64,000 nucleotides of DNA from Marivita sp. (GTDB lineage Bacteria > Pseudomonadota > Alphaproteobacteria > Rhodobacterales > Rhodobacteraceae). Of this stretch, positions 8,786 through 18,546 are shown one piece after another (the stretch's first letter is position 1; every line of letters starts with the position of its first letter). The position numbers and the translations under genes were made by a program. The stretch lies in contig NZ_JAIPUT010000017.1 of NCBI RefSeq assembly GCF_020055635.1, positions 1 to 64,000 of the forward strand, given 5' to 3'. The notes under the pieces were generated by a model. That model saw only the letters and a program-made list of their open reading frames with translations, was not told where the DNA came from and searched no databases.

Positions 8786-11700
8786 ATGGCCGTCACACAT
8801 CAATCCGCCCAGTCGTCAACGACGGCTTTGTTCGTGCGCAGACCGATCCTTGCGTTTGTCCTGTCATCCTTGATCGTCCTGGCGGGTTTGGCCGGATTGT
8901 TCGGAGCCGAGATCCGGGAACTGCCCGATGTCGATCGGCCCGTCATCACCGTGACGACGAACTTTGCCGGCGCCTCGCCGGAAACGATAGATCGCGAGAT
9001 CACCGCCCAGATCGAAGGCGCTGCGGGTCGGGTTGCCGGGGTTCAGTCGATTTCATCGAATTCACGCTTCGGGCGCAGCCGGGTCACGATCGAGTTCGGC
9101 GACGATGCCGATCTCGATGTTGCGGCCACCGACACGCGCGACGCGATCGGACGCATCCAGAATTCGCTTCCCGACGGAGCCGACGATCCGCGTATCGTCA
9201 AGGCCGATGCCAATGCCGACGCCGTCATGCGAATCGCCGTCACCTCGGACCGTCGCACCGCGCAGGATCTCACCCAGTTCACCGAAGACGTGATCGAGGA
9301 TCGCCTGATCTCGGTTCCCGGCGTGGCCGATCTGCAGATTTACGGCGACAGGGACTCGGTCTTCCGGATCGACATCGACCAGATGCAGCTGGCCAGCCGC
9401 GGCCTTACCCTGGCCGACATCCGCAACACGCTGCGAAACGTCGCCTTCGATGCCCCCGCCGGCGCGCTGAGTTCGAGCAGTCAGAGCATCGTGGTGCGCA
9501 CCACCGCCACGGTCACCTCTGCCGCCGAATTCGAGGCGCTGACGATCCGCGATGGCGTGACGATCGGCGACGTCGCAACGGTCACACTGGGCCCGTCCCC
9601 GGGCGAAAGCGTGCTGCGGGCGAACGGTCGGACGGGTCTCGGCTTGGGGATCATCCGTCAGGCCCAGAGCAACACGCTGGAAATTTCGCAATCTGTGCGG
9701 GCCGTCGTGGACGACCTGCAATCCATCCTTCCGCAGGATGTGCAGGTCTTCGTGACCAGTGACGACGCGGTGTTCATCAACGGGTCGATCCGCGAAGTGC
9801 TGTACACGCTGGCGATCGCCATCGCCATCGTGATCGGGATCATCTTCCTGTTCCTGCGTGATGTCCGCGCGACCATCATTCCCGCCATGACGCTGCCGGT
9901 GGCGTTGATCGGCACCTTGGCGGCGATCTATCTCGTCGGATTCTCGGTCAACATCCTGACGCTCTTGGCGCTGGTGCTGGCGACGGGCATGGTCGTCGAT
10001 GACGCGATCGTCGTGCTGGAGAACATCGTCCGCAGGCGGTCCGAAGGGATGGGTGCGCGCGCGGCGGCGGTGCTTGGCACGCAGCAGGTGTTTTTCGCGG
10101 TGGTCACGACCACGGCCACGCTGGCAGCCGTGTTCATCCCGCTGTCCTTTCTGCCCGGCCAGACCGGCGGGCTGTTTCGCGAATTCGGCTTTACCCTGGC
10201 GATGTCCGTTCTCCTGTCATCGGTGGTCGCCCTCAGTCTCTGCCCGGTGCTGGCAAGCAAGCTGCTCAAGGGGCATTCGGGCGAACCAAGCACACGCGGA
10301 CCGATGGCCTGGCTTGGAAACCGGCTGACGGCGCTCTATGCGCTGACCTTGCGGTTCTGCCTTGCCATGCCGTTGCTGATCCTGGTGATATCCGCCGGCT
10401 TTGCGACCGTTGCGGCGATCTCTTTCGGCAACATCCGTCAGGAACTGACACCGTCCGAGGACCGGTCCATCGCGCTCCTGAGCGTTTCGACGCCACAGGG
10501 CGTGTCACTGGATTACACCGCTGGCAAGATGCGGGAGATCGAAGCGCTGATCACGCCGCTTCAGGCCTCTGGAGAGGTGACCAACGTCTTTTCCATCGCG
10601 GGAATCGGGTCCGACAACCGGGGCTTCATGGTGATGACCCTCGCCCAGTGGGAAGAGCGTGACCGCAGCCAGCAAGAGATCGTCGGTCAGATCAACGGCA
10701 TGCTCCGCCAGGTGATCGGGACGCGCGCCTTCGCGATCCAGCCCAACTCGCTGGGCATTCGAGGAGCGGGGCGCGGCCTGACCTTTGCCCTGACCGGAGA
10801 CAATTACGACAGGCTGGCCGATTCCGCCGATCAGCTCATGGCGCAGATGGAACAGGACCCCGCGTTCGGACGGGTATCGATCGGCTACGAGACGACGCAG
10901 CCGCAACTTTTCATCGAGGTCGATCGCGATAGGGCCTCGGATCTTGGCGTCAACATCGATGGATTGGGCGAGGCTCTGCAAGCCGTTCTGGACGGGCGCG
11001 CGGTCGGCACCGTGTTCATCGACGACCGAAGCTACGAGATCAAGATGGTCTCCACCGTGGACCCGGTGAATGACCCGGGCGACCTCGAGCGGATTTTCGT
11101 GCAGGCCGGGAACGGAGAGATGATTCCGATCTCCAGCTTCGTGCGCCTGAACGAGCGGGCCGTCGCCCCCGAGCTTGGCCGCGAGGCGCAGATGCGCTCG
11201 GTTGAGATCTCCGCGTCCCTGACGCCGGAACTGTCGCTCGGCGATGCGTTTGAGCGGGTGCAGTCCCTCGCATCGGAGGTTCTGCCCGAAGAACAGCGCA
11301 TCGTGCCCCTGGCCGAGGCCGCGACGCTGTCGGAGACCTCTTCCGGACTGCTGCTCACATTCGGCTTTGCGATCGTCGTGGTCTTTCTGGTGCTGTCGGC
11401 GCAATTCGAAAGCTTCGTCTCCGCGCTCATCATCATGGCGACCGTCCCGCTGGGCCTCGCCTGCGCGGTCTTCGCGCTGCTGCTGACCGGTGGAAGCCTG
11501 AACGTCTACAGCCAGATCGGCCTTGTCCTGCTGGTGGGCATCATGGCCAAGAACGGCATCCTCATCGTCGAATTCGCGAACCAGCTGCGCGACCAGGGGA
11601 AATCCGTCCGCGACGCGATCTACGAAGCCTCGACCATCCGCCTGCGCCCGGTGATGATGACGATGACATCAACCGTCCTTGGCGGCCTCCCGCTCATCTA

Positions 11701-11905
11701 TTCGTCGGGCGCGGGCGCCGAGGCGCGCGAGGCACTTGGATGGATCATTGTGGGGGGACTGGGCATGGCGACCTTGTCGACGCTCTACCTCACCCCGGTC
11801 GCCTATCTCGTGCTGGCCCGCCTGTCGCGACCGAAAGCCGAAGAAGAGGCCCTGCTGCTCAAGGAACTGAGTTCTGCCTCAGGTCGCGGTCAGCCCGCCG
11901 AATGA
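8786..11905 (+). CDS. RND efflux pump inner-membrane permease (HAE1-like)
   Basis: A 1039-residue proton-driven exporter of the AcrB/MexF class. It has a first transmembrane helix at about residues 15-40, a large periplasmic loop and then a membrane bundle. The fourth helix carries the two adjacent aspartates of the proton relay (ATGMVVDDAIVVLENI). A second periplasmic loop and a second bundle with GLVLLVGIMAKNGILIVEFA complete the usual internal duplication. Length is normal. Substrates cannot be predicted; exporters of this type often carry drugs, dyes or lipophilic compounds. No dedicated TetR-type regulator lies next to it. Confidence 0.93.
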   Translation: MAVTHQSAQSSTTALFVRRPILAFVLSSLIVLAGLAGLFGAEIRELPDVDRPVITVTTNFAGASPETIDREITAQIEGAAGRVAGVQSISSNSRFGRSRVTIEFGDDADLDVAATDTRDAIGRIQNSLPDGADDPRIVKADANADAVMRIAVTSDRRTAQDLTQFTEDVIEDRLISVPGVADLQIYGDRDSVFRIDIDQMQLASRGLTLADIRNTLRNVAFDAPAGALSSSSQSIVVRTTATVTSAAEFEALTIRDGVTIGDVATVTLGPSPGESVLRANGRTGLGLGIIRQAQSNTLEISQSVRAVVDDLQSILPQDVQVFVTSDDAVFINGSIREVLYTLAIAIAIVIGIIFLFLRDVRATIIPAMTLPVALIGTLAAIYLVGFSVNILTLLALVLATGMVVDDAIVVLENIVRRRSEGMGARAAAVLGTQQVFFAVVTTTATLAAVFIPLSFLPGQTGGLFREFGFTLAMSVLLSSVVALSLCPVLASKLLKGHSGEPSTRGPMAWLGNRLTALYALTLRFCLAMPLLILVISAGFATVAAISFGNIRQELTPSEDRSIALLSVSTPQGVSLDYTAGKMREIEALITPLQASGEVTNVFSIAGIGSDNRGFMVMTLAQWEERDRSQQEIVGQINGMLRQVIGTRAFAIQPNSLGIRGAGRGLTFALTGDNYDRLADSADQLMAQMEQDPAFGRVSIGYETTQPQLFIEVDRDRASDLGVNIDGLGEALQAVLDGRAVGTVFIDDRSYEIKMVSTVDPVNDPGDLERIFVQAGNGEMIPISSFVRLNERAVAPELGREAQMRSVEISASLTPELSLGDAFERVQSLASEVLPEEQRIVPLAEAATLSETSSGLLLTFGFAIVVVFLVLSAQFESFVSALIIMATVPLGLACAVFALLLTGGSLNVYSQIGLVLLVGIMAKNGILIVEFANQLRDQGKSVRDAIYEASTIRLRPVMMTMTSTVLGGLPLIYSSGAGAEAREALGWIIVGGLGMATLSTLYLTPVAYLVLARLSRPKAEEEALLLKELSSASGRGQPAE

Positions 11906-12186
11906 AGTTGCAGCCAAGCGGAGAGCCGGCCATCCGCTGCACGAGGCAGGAGCCTTGCCCACGGCGCCGGGTCGATCTGCCGACTTTGCCGCTTGTGGCA
12001 TCGACAATTCATCATCGGAGATGCGCTCGGAGATCAAACGGGTCCGGGATGAAAGGTACCAGGTCGAGTGGGTCCGAAAGGATGGCATCCGCTGAAGCGC
12101 GTGGGCTTTGATCCGGCGTCCCGAACGGTAGCGCGCCCCCTTTTGGGACACTTCGTTTGAAAGCAATCGGCCGGTCAGGGAATGTA
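11906..12186. other. Intergenic region between the RND permease and tRNA-Leu
   Basis: A 281-bp gap. It holds no recognised gene. A short plus-strand frame ends at 12095 and its last 24 codons (from ATG 12021) have G/C-biased third positions and read like the tail of a charged helical protein. This may be a gene remnant; see findings. Confidence 0.35.
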
Positions 12187-12273
12187 TGGTGCGGTCGAGA
12201 AGACTCGAACTTCCACGGGTGTTACCCCACAGCGACCTCAACGCTGCGCGTCTACCAATTCCGCCACGACCGC
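12187..12273 (-). tRNA. tRNA-Leu (anticodon GAG)
   Basis: The reverse strand reads GCGGTCGTGGCGGAATTGG at the 5' end and folds as a class II tRNA with a long variable arm. The acceptor stem GCGGTCG pairs with CGACCGC, the anticodon stem CAGCG/CGCTG encloses the loop TTGAGGT (anticodon GAG, reading CUC and CUU), the T-arm contains TTCGAGT, and CCA is encoded (TGG at 12187-12189 on the plus strand). Length is 87 nt. Confidence 0.97.
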
Positions 12274-12358
12274 ACTGTCTTGACTTGGTAGGCGGGTCAT
12301 TAGCGAAGGTCGCAATCGGGGGCAAGGGCAAATTTCGACAAACTTTCTGGCGCAAATC

Positions 12359-12850
12359 TCAGGCCCGGATCTGCGGTCTGAGGCGTGGCAGGATCAACCG
12401 TAACGCCACCAGAGCCAGAACGGCGGCGATGATCCCCCACCCCAGCTGTGACGATTCTCCGAAGACGATCCGGTTGAACGTCCGGCCCGGCAGAAAGGTG
12501 AACGCGCCGGCGATGATGAGGCCATTGGAATAGAGGCTGCGAAAGATCGCCTGATGCCGTTCGACATCCCGGACCCTGGCTGCGCGAACCCCGGCCCAGA
12601 GCGACCACAGCGTCACCACGGCAAACCCGTGCAGGGGGCCCAGGCCAAGCGCCGTGAAATGCGACGGGATGGCAAAGGAACTGATGGCGAGGCTGGCCAT
12701 GGCCACGATCCAGGCATAGCCAAGGATCCTGTGCCATTTGTCCCTGCGCCGGCGGTAGAGAACGATGGGCCCCAGGGCCAGCGCAAGGCAAGCGGCGATG
12801 ATGTGGACCTGGATGTCCAGCGGAGCGGTCAGAAAAGGTGTCGGCGTCAT
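12359..12850 (-). CDS. DUF2306-like four-helix membrane protein
   Basis: A 163-residue membrane protein with four hydrophobic helices, the first at about residues 10-30 (DIQVHIIAACLALALGPIV). Motifs YRRRRDKWHRILGYAW, SHFTALGLGPLHG and RHQAIFRSLYSNGLIIAG match the DUF2306 pattern, in which conserved His and Arg residues line the helices. The ATG at 12850 is chosen because the frame further upstream loses coding character and would run over the divergent gene. It is transcribed divergently from the LytTR regulator, 93 bp apart, which suggests shared control. Function is unknown. Confidence 0.75.
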   Translation of the reverse strand: MTPTPFLTAPLDIQVHIIAACLALALGPIVLYRRRRDKWHRILGYAWIVAMASLAISSFAIPSHFTALGLGPLHGFAVVTLWSLWAGVRAARVRDVERHQAIFRSLYSNGLIIAGAFTFLPGRTFNRIVFGESSQLGWGIIAAVLALVALRLILPRLRPQIRA

Positions 12851-12943
12851 GGCGTCCTCTTGTCGTTTGTCCTGTGATGAGGCACCAGAACAAGGAGGAC
12901 GGGGGCCGGACCAGAAAGGATGCGCAGATGACGGCTGGGCTTC

Positions 12944-13720
12944 GTGAATAATCGGGACCCGCATCTCGCGCTTCGCGAATGGCGGCGTCACCTCCTGCAT
13001 CCGCTGACCCTGACGGCGCTTGGGGCGGTGAGCGTGGTCTTGTGCCTGATCGGCCCGTTCGGCACCTTGTCGTCGCTGCCCCTGCTGGCGCGCGCGCTGT
13101 ACTGGACGACCCTGACAGTTGCGGGCTACGTGGTCGGCTATCTGTTCAGCTATGCTCTGCTGCGGCATTCGCGGTCACAGATGTCGCATCTCGCGCGCAT
13201 CCTTGCCGCGGGCGTGCTGACCGGAGCGACGATGACGGCGCTGGTCAGCCTGTTGAACCGGGCGGTTTTTGGCGCATTGCCGCTTGGCGCCGACCTGCGG
13301 ACGCTGGCGGGAACCACGCTGGTGATATCGGTGATCGTGATGTCGGTGATCGACCTGTTTTCGCGTCGTCTCGCGCCCGGAACGGTCGAACCTGCACAAT
13401 CGGGACCGCCGATTCTCGACCGGCTGCCCTTCGACAAGCGCGGACCATTGGTCGCCCTGTCGGTCGAGGATCACTATGTCCGCGTGCGCACGACCAAGGG
13501 CGAGGACATGATCCTGATGCGGCTGGCCGACGCGATCCGCGAGGTGGGGGCAACTTCGGGGGCGCAGGTCCACCGGTCCCACTGGGCGGCGTTCGAACAG
13601 GTTGTTTCGGTCACCCGCGACGGCGACCGCGCCGTGTTGCACATGACGACGGGGGGCGACATACCGGTCAGCCGGCGTCATGTCCCGACCATCAGGGAGG
13701 CCGGGCTGTTGCCCCGCTAA
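12944..13720 (+). CDS. Membrane-anchored LytTR-type DNA-binding regulator
   Basis: A 258-residue protein with four predicted transmembrane helices in the first 145 residues (for example LTLTALGAVSVVLCLIGPFG), then a cytoplasmic LytTR domain at about 160-258. The domain shows the family pattern VALSVEDHYVRVRTTKGED, then LRLADAI-like and VHRSHWAAFEQV segments and the closing GDIPVSRRHVPTIRE. There is no receiver domain, so it probably senses a membrane signal directly. Start is GTG 12944. Membrane-LytTR proteins of this form commonly regulate a neighbouring gene; the divergent DUF2306 gene is the obvious candidate, which is inference. Confidence 0.85.
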   Translation: MNNRDPHLALREWRRHLLHPLTLTALGAVSVVLCLIGPFGTLSSLPLLARALYWTTLTVAGYVVGYLFSYALLRHSRSQMSHLARILAAGVLTGATMTALVSLLNRAVFGALPLGADLRTLAGTTLVISVIVMSVIDLFSRRLAPGTVEPAQSGPPILDRLPFDKRGPLVALSVEDHYVRVRTTKGEDMILMRLADAIREVGATSGAQVHRSHWAAFEQVVSVTRDGDRAVLHMTTGGDIPVSRRHVPTIREAGLLPR

Positions 13721-13749
13721 ACGGCCCGCCCTGCGTGGCACGGGCCGTT
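13721..13749. terminator. Bidirectional hairpin terminator
   Basis: ACGGCCCG (13721-13728) pairs with CGGGCCGT (13742-13749), followed by TT on the plus strand and a short T run on the minus strand. It lies between the converging LytTR gene and the peptidoglycan-binding-domain gene and can serve both. Confidence 0.6.
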
Positions 13750-13771
13750 TGAAAAGCGGGTCATTCCGGTC

Positions 13772-15481
13772 TTATTCAAGAACCAGTAGCGGAAGCGCGG
13801 CTTTCTGAGGCTGTTCCGCCGAATTCGCGGCGCTGTCCGCACGGCCATTCATCATCATCGATGCCTTCCGGACAAGACCCATGCGTTCCGGCTGTCCCGG
13901 TGCGAAGACCGATGTCCCGTCAGCCTCGAATGACATGAGCGCCGCCTCGTACCAGGACGCGGCGATTTCACCGCGCTTGGAGGCCCCGATTCCCTGGCTG
14001 AGATGATGCCCGAGCAGTTCGGCATATCCGGCTTCGCCCAGCGAGGTCAGCAGCAAGGCCGAGCCCATGGCGACATCCATGTCATCGACCCGGTAGCCGA
14101 CGGACAGACACACGCGCGCGGTGTCGGAGAGCTGTTGCGGGGACATGCCACTGGACAGGATGAAGGACGACACGCCCTGAAGAACCTCGTCACGTGGCTT
14201 GAGGGAAACGGCGAGGACATGATCCTTGAGAACCGGCCCGAAGCCCCGGCATTGCGCGGTGATCTGGTCGGGCGTCGCGCCCTGCACCTTGGCCATGAGC
14301 TCTTCGCCGCGTGCCATCGCGTAGGTCCGCGTGAGGCACATCTGTTCGGCGAGGGCGAAATCCGCGTCGTTCATCGTGGCCTCGGTCACGAAGCCGCCGT
14401 TCGAACTGGTCAAAAGGCTGACCTTGTTGCAGAACGACGCCAGCGATTGTTGCGCCGGGGTCTGCCCGCCCATGAAGGACGGCAGTTGCCCGGCAGCAGC
14501 CGGGGCCGTGGCCTGCGCCGCGCCGCTGACCACCGGCTGTGCCGTTGCGACGGGCAATGCAGGTGCGGCCGGCGCCGGGGTTGCGGCAAGCTGTGTCTGG
14601 GGCAGCGAAGGCTGTGGCGCGAGATTGGCCGCGGCCATCTGCGGAGCATCGTCCGTCTTGGTACAGGTGCCGCGCACGCAGGAGAACATCGCCGGAGTCA
14701 CGTTGAACGCCTGGAAGTCGTTGCGTTCGTAGCCGTTCGGCGTCGAGGCGAAAACACGCACCGTGCAGGCCTGTGCATTGCACCAGAAGGCCGATCCGGT
14801 CACCGACGTGTCGATGATGTAATCGGTCTGGCCGTCGCCGTTGATGTCGGCCAGCTGGATGAAGCCGTGACGCTGGACCAGCTGCTCGGCAGAGGGATCC
14901 GAGCTTTTTGCAACTTCGTTGACCGCGGCGGCAACAACCGATGGCAAGCCGTAATGCCCGCCGATCGCCGACGTGGCGCTGTTGCCGAAGCCGTTCATCT
15001 GTTCGTCGCGGTACAGCACCAGCAAGCCCCTGACGCCCTGCGGATTGCTCGCGATAAGCTGCGCGGTGTTCGGTCCGCCGGCCTGGGCGCGGTGGAACGA
15101 GGACAGCAGGAAATCGCGTTCGAAGGATGTCAGCTGCCCGGTCGGGGAATAGCCAAGATGCGCCTGGTAGGACGAGACCGCCGCCCGCGACCTGCTGCCC
15201 ATCACGCCATCCGCCGTGCCCGAATTGAATCCGAAATAGTTGAGTGCGGTCTGGGTCTGCCGGTTCAGTTCGCGCTGGGTGGACGAAATGCCGGAGGATC
15301 GTGGTTTTGATGCCGCCGGCCTGTAGGTCCGCTGCCTGTTGTTTTTTGCGCCGTTGCTGATCGCCCCGCCGATCACACCGCCAATGATGCCCCCGATCAG
15401 GGCATCATTGGCCATGGCCGGAACCGGAGATGTCAGCAGGCTGATCGCGACAGCCGCGCTTATGGAAAATCTGGCAATCAT
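13772..15481 (-). CDS. Secreted protein with peptidoglycan-binding-like domain
   Basis: A 569-residue exported protein. The signal peptide is [16 protein letters not shown] with cleavage after PAMA near residue 24. Then come a glycine-zipper segment ([18 protein letters not shown], residues 30-47), a PG_binding_1-type helical domain at about 70-118 ([19 protein letters not shown]), and a calcium-loop-like DINGDGQTD (212-220) of the VCBS/FG-GAP kind. The middle is an Ala/Pro/Gln-rich linker and the C-terminal 200 residues are helical. The start at 15481 follows the signal peptide; the frame upstream is not coding-like. Role is unknown; an envelope or peptidoglycan-associated function is inferred. 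Confidence 0.75.
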   Translation of the reverse strand: MIARFSISAAVAISLLTSPVPAMANDALIGGIIGGVIGGAISNGAKNNRQRTYRPAASKPRSSGISSTQRELNRQTQTALNYFGFNSGTADGVMGSRSRAAVSSYQAHLGYSPTGQLTSFERDFLLSSFHRAQAGGPNTAQLIASNPQGVRGLLVLYRDEQMNGFGNSATSAIGGHYGLPSVVAAAVNEVAKSSDPSAEQLVQRHGFIQLADINGDGQTDYIIDTSVTGSAFWCNAQACTVRVFASTPNGYERNDFQAFNVTPAMFSCVRGTCTKTDDAPQMAAANLAPQPSLPQTQLAATPAPAAPALPVATAQPVVSGAAQATAPAAAGQLPSFMGGQTPAQQSLASFCNKVSLLTSSNGGFVTEATMNDADFALAEQMCLTRTYAMARGEELMAKVQGATPDQITAQCRGFGPVLKDHVLAVSLKPRDEVLQGVSSFILSSGMSPQQLSDTARVCLSVGYRVDDMDVAMGSALLLTSLGEAGYAELLGHHLSQGIGASKRGEIAASWYEAALMSFEADGTSVFAPGQPERMGLVRKASMMMNGRADSAANSAEQPQKAALPLLVLE

Positions 15482-15573
15482 TGCGGAACCTCTCGAAAAA
15501 TGTTCATTGCTGGCGAAAATGCGGTGCGAATTTCGGGTATTTTGAAAGGATCGCCGCACGAGTCAAGAAAACA

Positions 15574-16284
15574 ATGGTGAAACCGATGACGGAATGGCGA
15601 ATTACCGACGGTCTGACCGATTATGACGAGGCCGTGGCCCTGATGGAGGCCCGCGCCGCGGATATTGCCGCAGGCACGGCAGACGAACTGGTCTGGCTGG
15701 TCGAGCATCCGCCGCTCTATACCGCAGGCACCAGTGCACGGATCGCGGATCTCAAGGATCCAGACCGCTTTCCCGTCTATCCCACCAAGCGCGGCGGGCA
15801 GTACACCTATCACGGGCCGGGGCAGCGGGTGGTGTACGTTATGCTGGATGTCGGCAAGCGGGGGCGCGACGTGCGCTGTTTCGTGCAGGATCTTGAACGC
15901 TGGGTGATCGCGACACTGGGCGAATTCGGGCTGACCGGGCATATCCGGGACGGGCGTGTCGGGGTGTGGATCGAACGGCCGGACAAGCCCCTCTTGCCGA
16001 ACGGCAAGATCGCCGAGGACAAGATCGCGGCCATCGGCATCCGTCTGCGCAAATGGGTGAGCTTTCACGGTATCTCGATCAACGTGGAACCGGACCTCAG
16101 TCATTTCGACGGTATCGTGCCCTGCGGGATAACCGAGTACGGCGTGACATCGCTGGTCGATCTGGGGTTGCCGGTGACGATGGACGACCTCGACGTGGCG
16201 CTCAGGCAGGGTTTTGACGGTGTTTTTGGGGATGCAGCAAAACTGACACAAACCTGTCACGGGACTGATACGCGAATCCGGTGA
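15574..16284 (+). CDS. lipB: Octanoyl-[acyl-carrier-protein]:protein N-octanoyltransferase
   Basis: Transfers octanoyl groups from acyl-ACP to lipoyl domains, the first step of lipoate synthesis. The protein has [12 protein letters not shown] near residue 80, [14 protein letters not shown] with the catalytic Lys150, and FDGIVPCGI with the catalytic Cys184. Length is 236 residues from ATG 15574; ATG 15586 gives [10 protein letters not shown], also a family-like start, and cannot be excluded. The longer frame from 15481 would overlap the divergent gene's start. lipA is not in the window. Identification is secure. Confidence 0.93.
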   Translation: MVKPMTEWRITDGLTDYDEAVALMEARAADIAAGTADELVWLVEHPPLYTAGTSARIADLKDPDRFPVYPTKRGGQYTYHGPGQRVVYVMLDVGKRGRDVRCFVQDLERWVIATLGEFGLTGHIRDGRVGVWIERPDKPLLPNGKIAEDKIAAIGIRLRKWVSFHGISINVEPDLSHFDGIVPCGITEYGVTSLVDLGLPVTMDDLDVALRQGFDGVFGDAAKLTQTCHGTDTRIR

Positions 16285-16352
16285 ATTGCCGGGGACCGGT
16301 GCGGCGCAATCGCTGACGCCCGGCATAGGCAATCATCATCGGGACACGGATC

Positions 16353-18281
16353 ATGACACCCAAAGACATTCACGACCTTTCTGCAGACGACTGGGACGAG
16401 CTGAACTTCCCACGCCCCGAGGGCAATGATTTCGACAAGGTGGTCGAACGTGCGATTTCCCGTCGCGGGTTCCTTGGCGGCGTGCTGGCCTTCGGGTCGG
16501 GTGCAGCCGTCATGGGCACGGGCATGCTCAAGGGCACCACTGCCATGGCGCAGCCCGCGTCGCGCTTCCCGTTCACGCCGATCGCCGCACAGACCGACGG
16601 CACCGTGCACGTGCCCGAGGGCTACACCTGGAAGATGCTGGTGCGCTGGGGCGATCCGCTCTTCTCGGACGCCGAGGGCGCCTATGACCCCAAGGCCGGC
16701 GTGTCGGTCGAATTTGCCGACCGCGTGATGGGCGAGAACACCGACGGGATGGAACTGTTCAACGTCGACGGCCGCGAGATTTTCGTCGTCAACAGCGAAT
16801 ACACCAACAACAAGACCAACCTGCCGCACCGCGAAGACGGCCTTCCGGGCAGCCTTGACGACGTGCGTATCCTCCAGCACCTGCAGGGCGTGACCGTGAT
16901 GGAACTGGCCCAGGACGACGACGGCTGGTCGGTTGTGGTCGACAGCCCCTACAACCGCCGCATCCACCACAACACGCCGATGACCTTCTCGGGTCCGGCG
17001 GCGGGTCACGACCTGCTCAAGACCGAGGCCGATCCGACCGGGATGGCGTCGCTGGGCACGATGAACAACTGCGGGTCCGGCCGGACGCCGTGGGGCACCT
17101 ACCTGACCTGCGAAGAAAACTTCAACGGCTATTTCGGCGCCGCCTCCGAAGTGTCCGCCGACGCGCTGGTGATGGACGGTTTCGCCCGCTACGGGGTGAT
17201 CACAAAGGTCGATCCGGGCCGCTACAACTACCACGGCTTCGATCCGCGCTTCGACATCGCGACCAACCCGAACGAGCCGCACCGCGCGGGCTATATCGTG
17301 GAAATCGACCCGGCCAACCCGGATGCGACCCCGATCAAGCACACCGCCCTGGGCCGGTTCAAGCACGAGAACGCCGCCTACGGCATCGCCGCCGACGGTC
17401 GTGTCGTGGTCTACATGGGCGACGATGAACGCGGCGAGTTCATGTATCGCTGGGTCAGCAACGACGTCTACGTGCCGGGCGAGGACACGTCCTCCCTGCT
17501 GGTCGACGGAACGCTGTCGGTTGCCGTGTTCGAGGACGACATGCAAGGCCGCTGGGTCCCGCTGACACCTGCGACCACCGGCATGGACGCGGCGCATATC
17601 GCCGTCTTCACCCGCATGGCGGCCTCCAAGGTCGGCGCGACCACGATGGACCGTCCCGAGTGGATCGCGGTGCATCCGAACGCATCCGAAGCCTATTGCT
17701 GCCTGACCAACAACTCGCGTCGCGGCGTGTTGAACGACGATGGCACGGTGCGCACAAATGCCGGTGGCGACCCGATGACGGTCAACGCCGTCAACCCGCG
17801 CGACACGAACAATTACGGCCAGATCGTGCGCTGGCGTCCCGATGGCGGCGACCACGGTGCCGACGGGTTCGCATGGGATCTCTACGTGATGGCGGGCAAC
17901 CCGACGGTGCACGCGGATGGCCCCCTGGCCGGGTCTGCAAACATCAACGCGGGCAACCTGTTCAATTCGCCCGACGGGATGGTCATCGATTCGACCGGCC
18001 TGATCTGGATCCAGACGGACGGCGACGACGACAACGAAGGTGATTTCGCCGGCATGGGCAACAACCAGATGCTGGCGGGTGACCCTGTGACGGGTCGGAT
18101 CGAGCGGTTCCTGACCGGCCCGAACGGCTGTGAAGTCACCGGCCTGTGCTGGTCTACGGACCGCCGCACGATGTTCGTCGGCATCCAGCACCCCGGCAGC
18201 AACTGGCCTGATGGCGAAGGCAACCTGCCGCGCTCGGCGGTCATCGCCGTCACCCGCGACGACGGTGGTCTTGTCGGCTAA
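16353..18281 (+). CDS. phoX: PhoX-family phosphatase, Tat-exported
   Basis: A 642-residue protein of the PhoX (DUF839) family, calcium/iron-dependent alkaline phosphatases. A twin-arginine signal is plain: SRRGFLGGVLAFGSG at about residues 36-50, ending near TAMAQPA. The mature part shows the family segments GTMNNCGSGRTPWGTYLTCEENFNGYF (given here as one region, about 230-257), RYGVITKVDP and KHTALGRFKHENA, and a C-terminal GEGNLPRSAV. PhoX enzymes release phosphate from monoesters in the periplasm and are common in marine bacteria. No Pho regulon neighbours are present. A strong terminator follows. Confidence 0.88.
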   Translation: MTPKDIHDLSADDWDELNFPRPEGNDFDKVVERAISRRGFLGGVLAFGSGAAVMGTGMLKGTTAMAQPASRFPFTPIAAQTDGTVHVPEGYTWKMLVRWGDPLFSDAEGAYDPKAGVSVEFADRVMGENTDGMELFNVDGREIFVVNSEYTNNKTNLPHREDGLPGSLDDVRILQHLQGVTVMELAQDDDGWSVVVDSPYNRRIHHNTPMTFSGPAAGHDLLKTEADPTGMASLGTMNNCGSGRTPWGTYLTCEENFNGYFGAASEVSADALVMDGFARYGVITKVDPGRYNYHGFDPRFDIATNPNEPHRAGYIVEIDPANPDATPIKHTALGRFKHENAAYGIAADGRVVVYMGDDERGEFMYRWVSNDVYVPGEDTSSLLVDGTLSVAVFEDDMQGRWVPLTPATTGMDAAHIAVFTRMAASKVGATTMDRPEWIAVHPNASEAYCCLTNNSRRGVLNDDGTVRTNAGGDPMTVNAVNPRDTNNYGQIVRWRPDGGDHGADGFAWDLYVMAGNPTVHADGPLAGSANINAGNLFNSPDGMVIDSTGLIWIQTDGDDDNEGDFAGMGNNQMLAGDPVTGRIERFLTGPNGCEVTGLCWSTDRRTMFVGIQHPGSNWPDGEGNLPRSAVIAVTRDDGGLVG

Positions 18282-18302
18282 GTCGGCCTCCGGCTGAAAC
18301 AC

Positions 18303-18334
18303 GCCCCGAACGCCTCCGCGCGTTCGGGGCTTTT
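18303..18334 (+). terminator. Rho-independent terminator after phoX
   Basis: GCCCCGAACGC and GCGTTCGGGGC form an 11-bp stem around a short loop, followed directly by TTTT and a T-rich tract. Confidence 0.85.
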
Positions 18335-18427
18335 CCATTTTGGAAAAAACCCATGGAGTCCAGTCGTTTGCCAAAACCGGGCAAGCCCGACACCGAAACA
18401 TCCCCGACCAAACTGCGACAATAAAGT

Positions 18428-18441
18428 TTGATCTGCGTCAA
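18428..18441. promoter_or_regulatory. FNR/FnrL-type site upstream of ctaD
   Basis: TTGATCTGCGTCAA matches the FNR/FnrL consensus TTGAT-N4-ATCAA at nine of ten positions. It lies about 110 bp before the ctaD start and after the phoX terminator, so it most plausibly controls ctaD in response to oxygen. The direction of control is not visible from sequence. Confidence 0.55.
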
Positions 18442-18546
18442 ATACGTCCGTTGCCGCCACCTGCCTCACATTCTAAAACGTGTATGGAAGAAATGGCGCG
18501 TGGAGAATCCCTGCGCCTTTTTATTGGGAACCAGCAGGAGGCAGAT

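Noticed and set aside
11879-12355. A 158-codon minus-strand frame across tRNA-Leu
   Set aside because: It is the translated shadow of the tRNA and its flanks (GGIGRRAALRSL is the familiar product of reading tRNA-Leu); no ribosome site or family match.
16257-18401. A 714-codon minus-strand frame opposite phoX
   Set aside because: Antisense shadow of phoX; composition rich in His, Arg and Val without motifs, and it runs through the phoX terminator.
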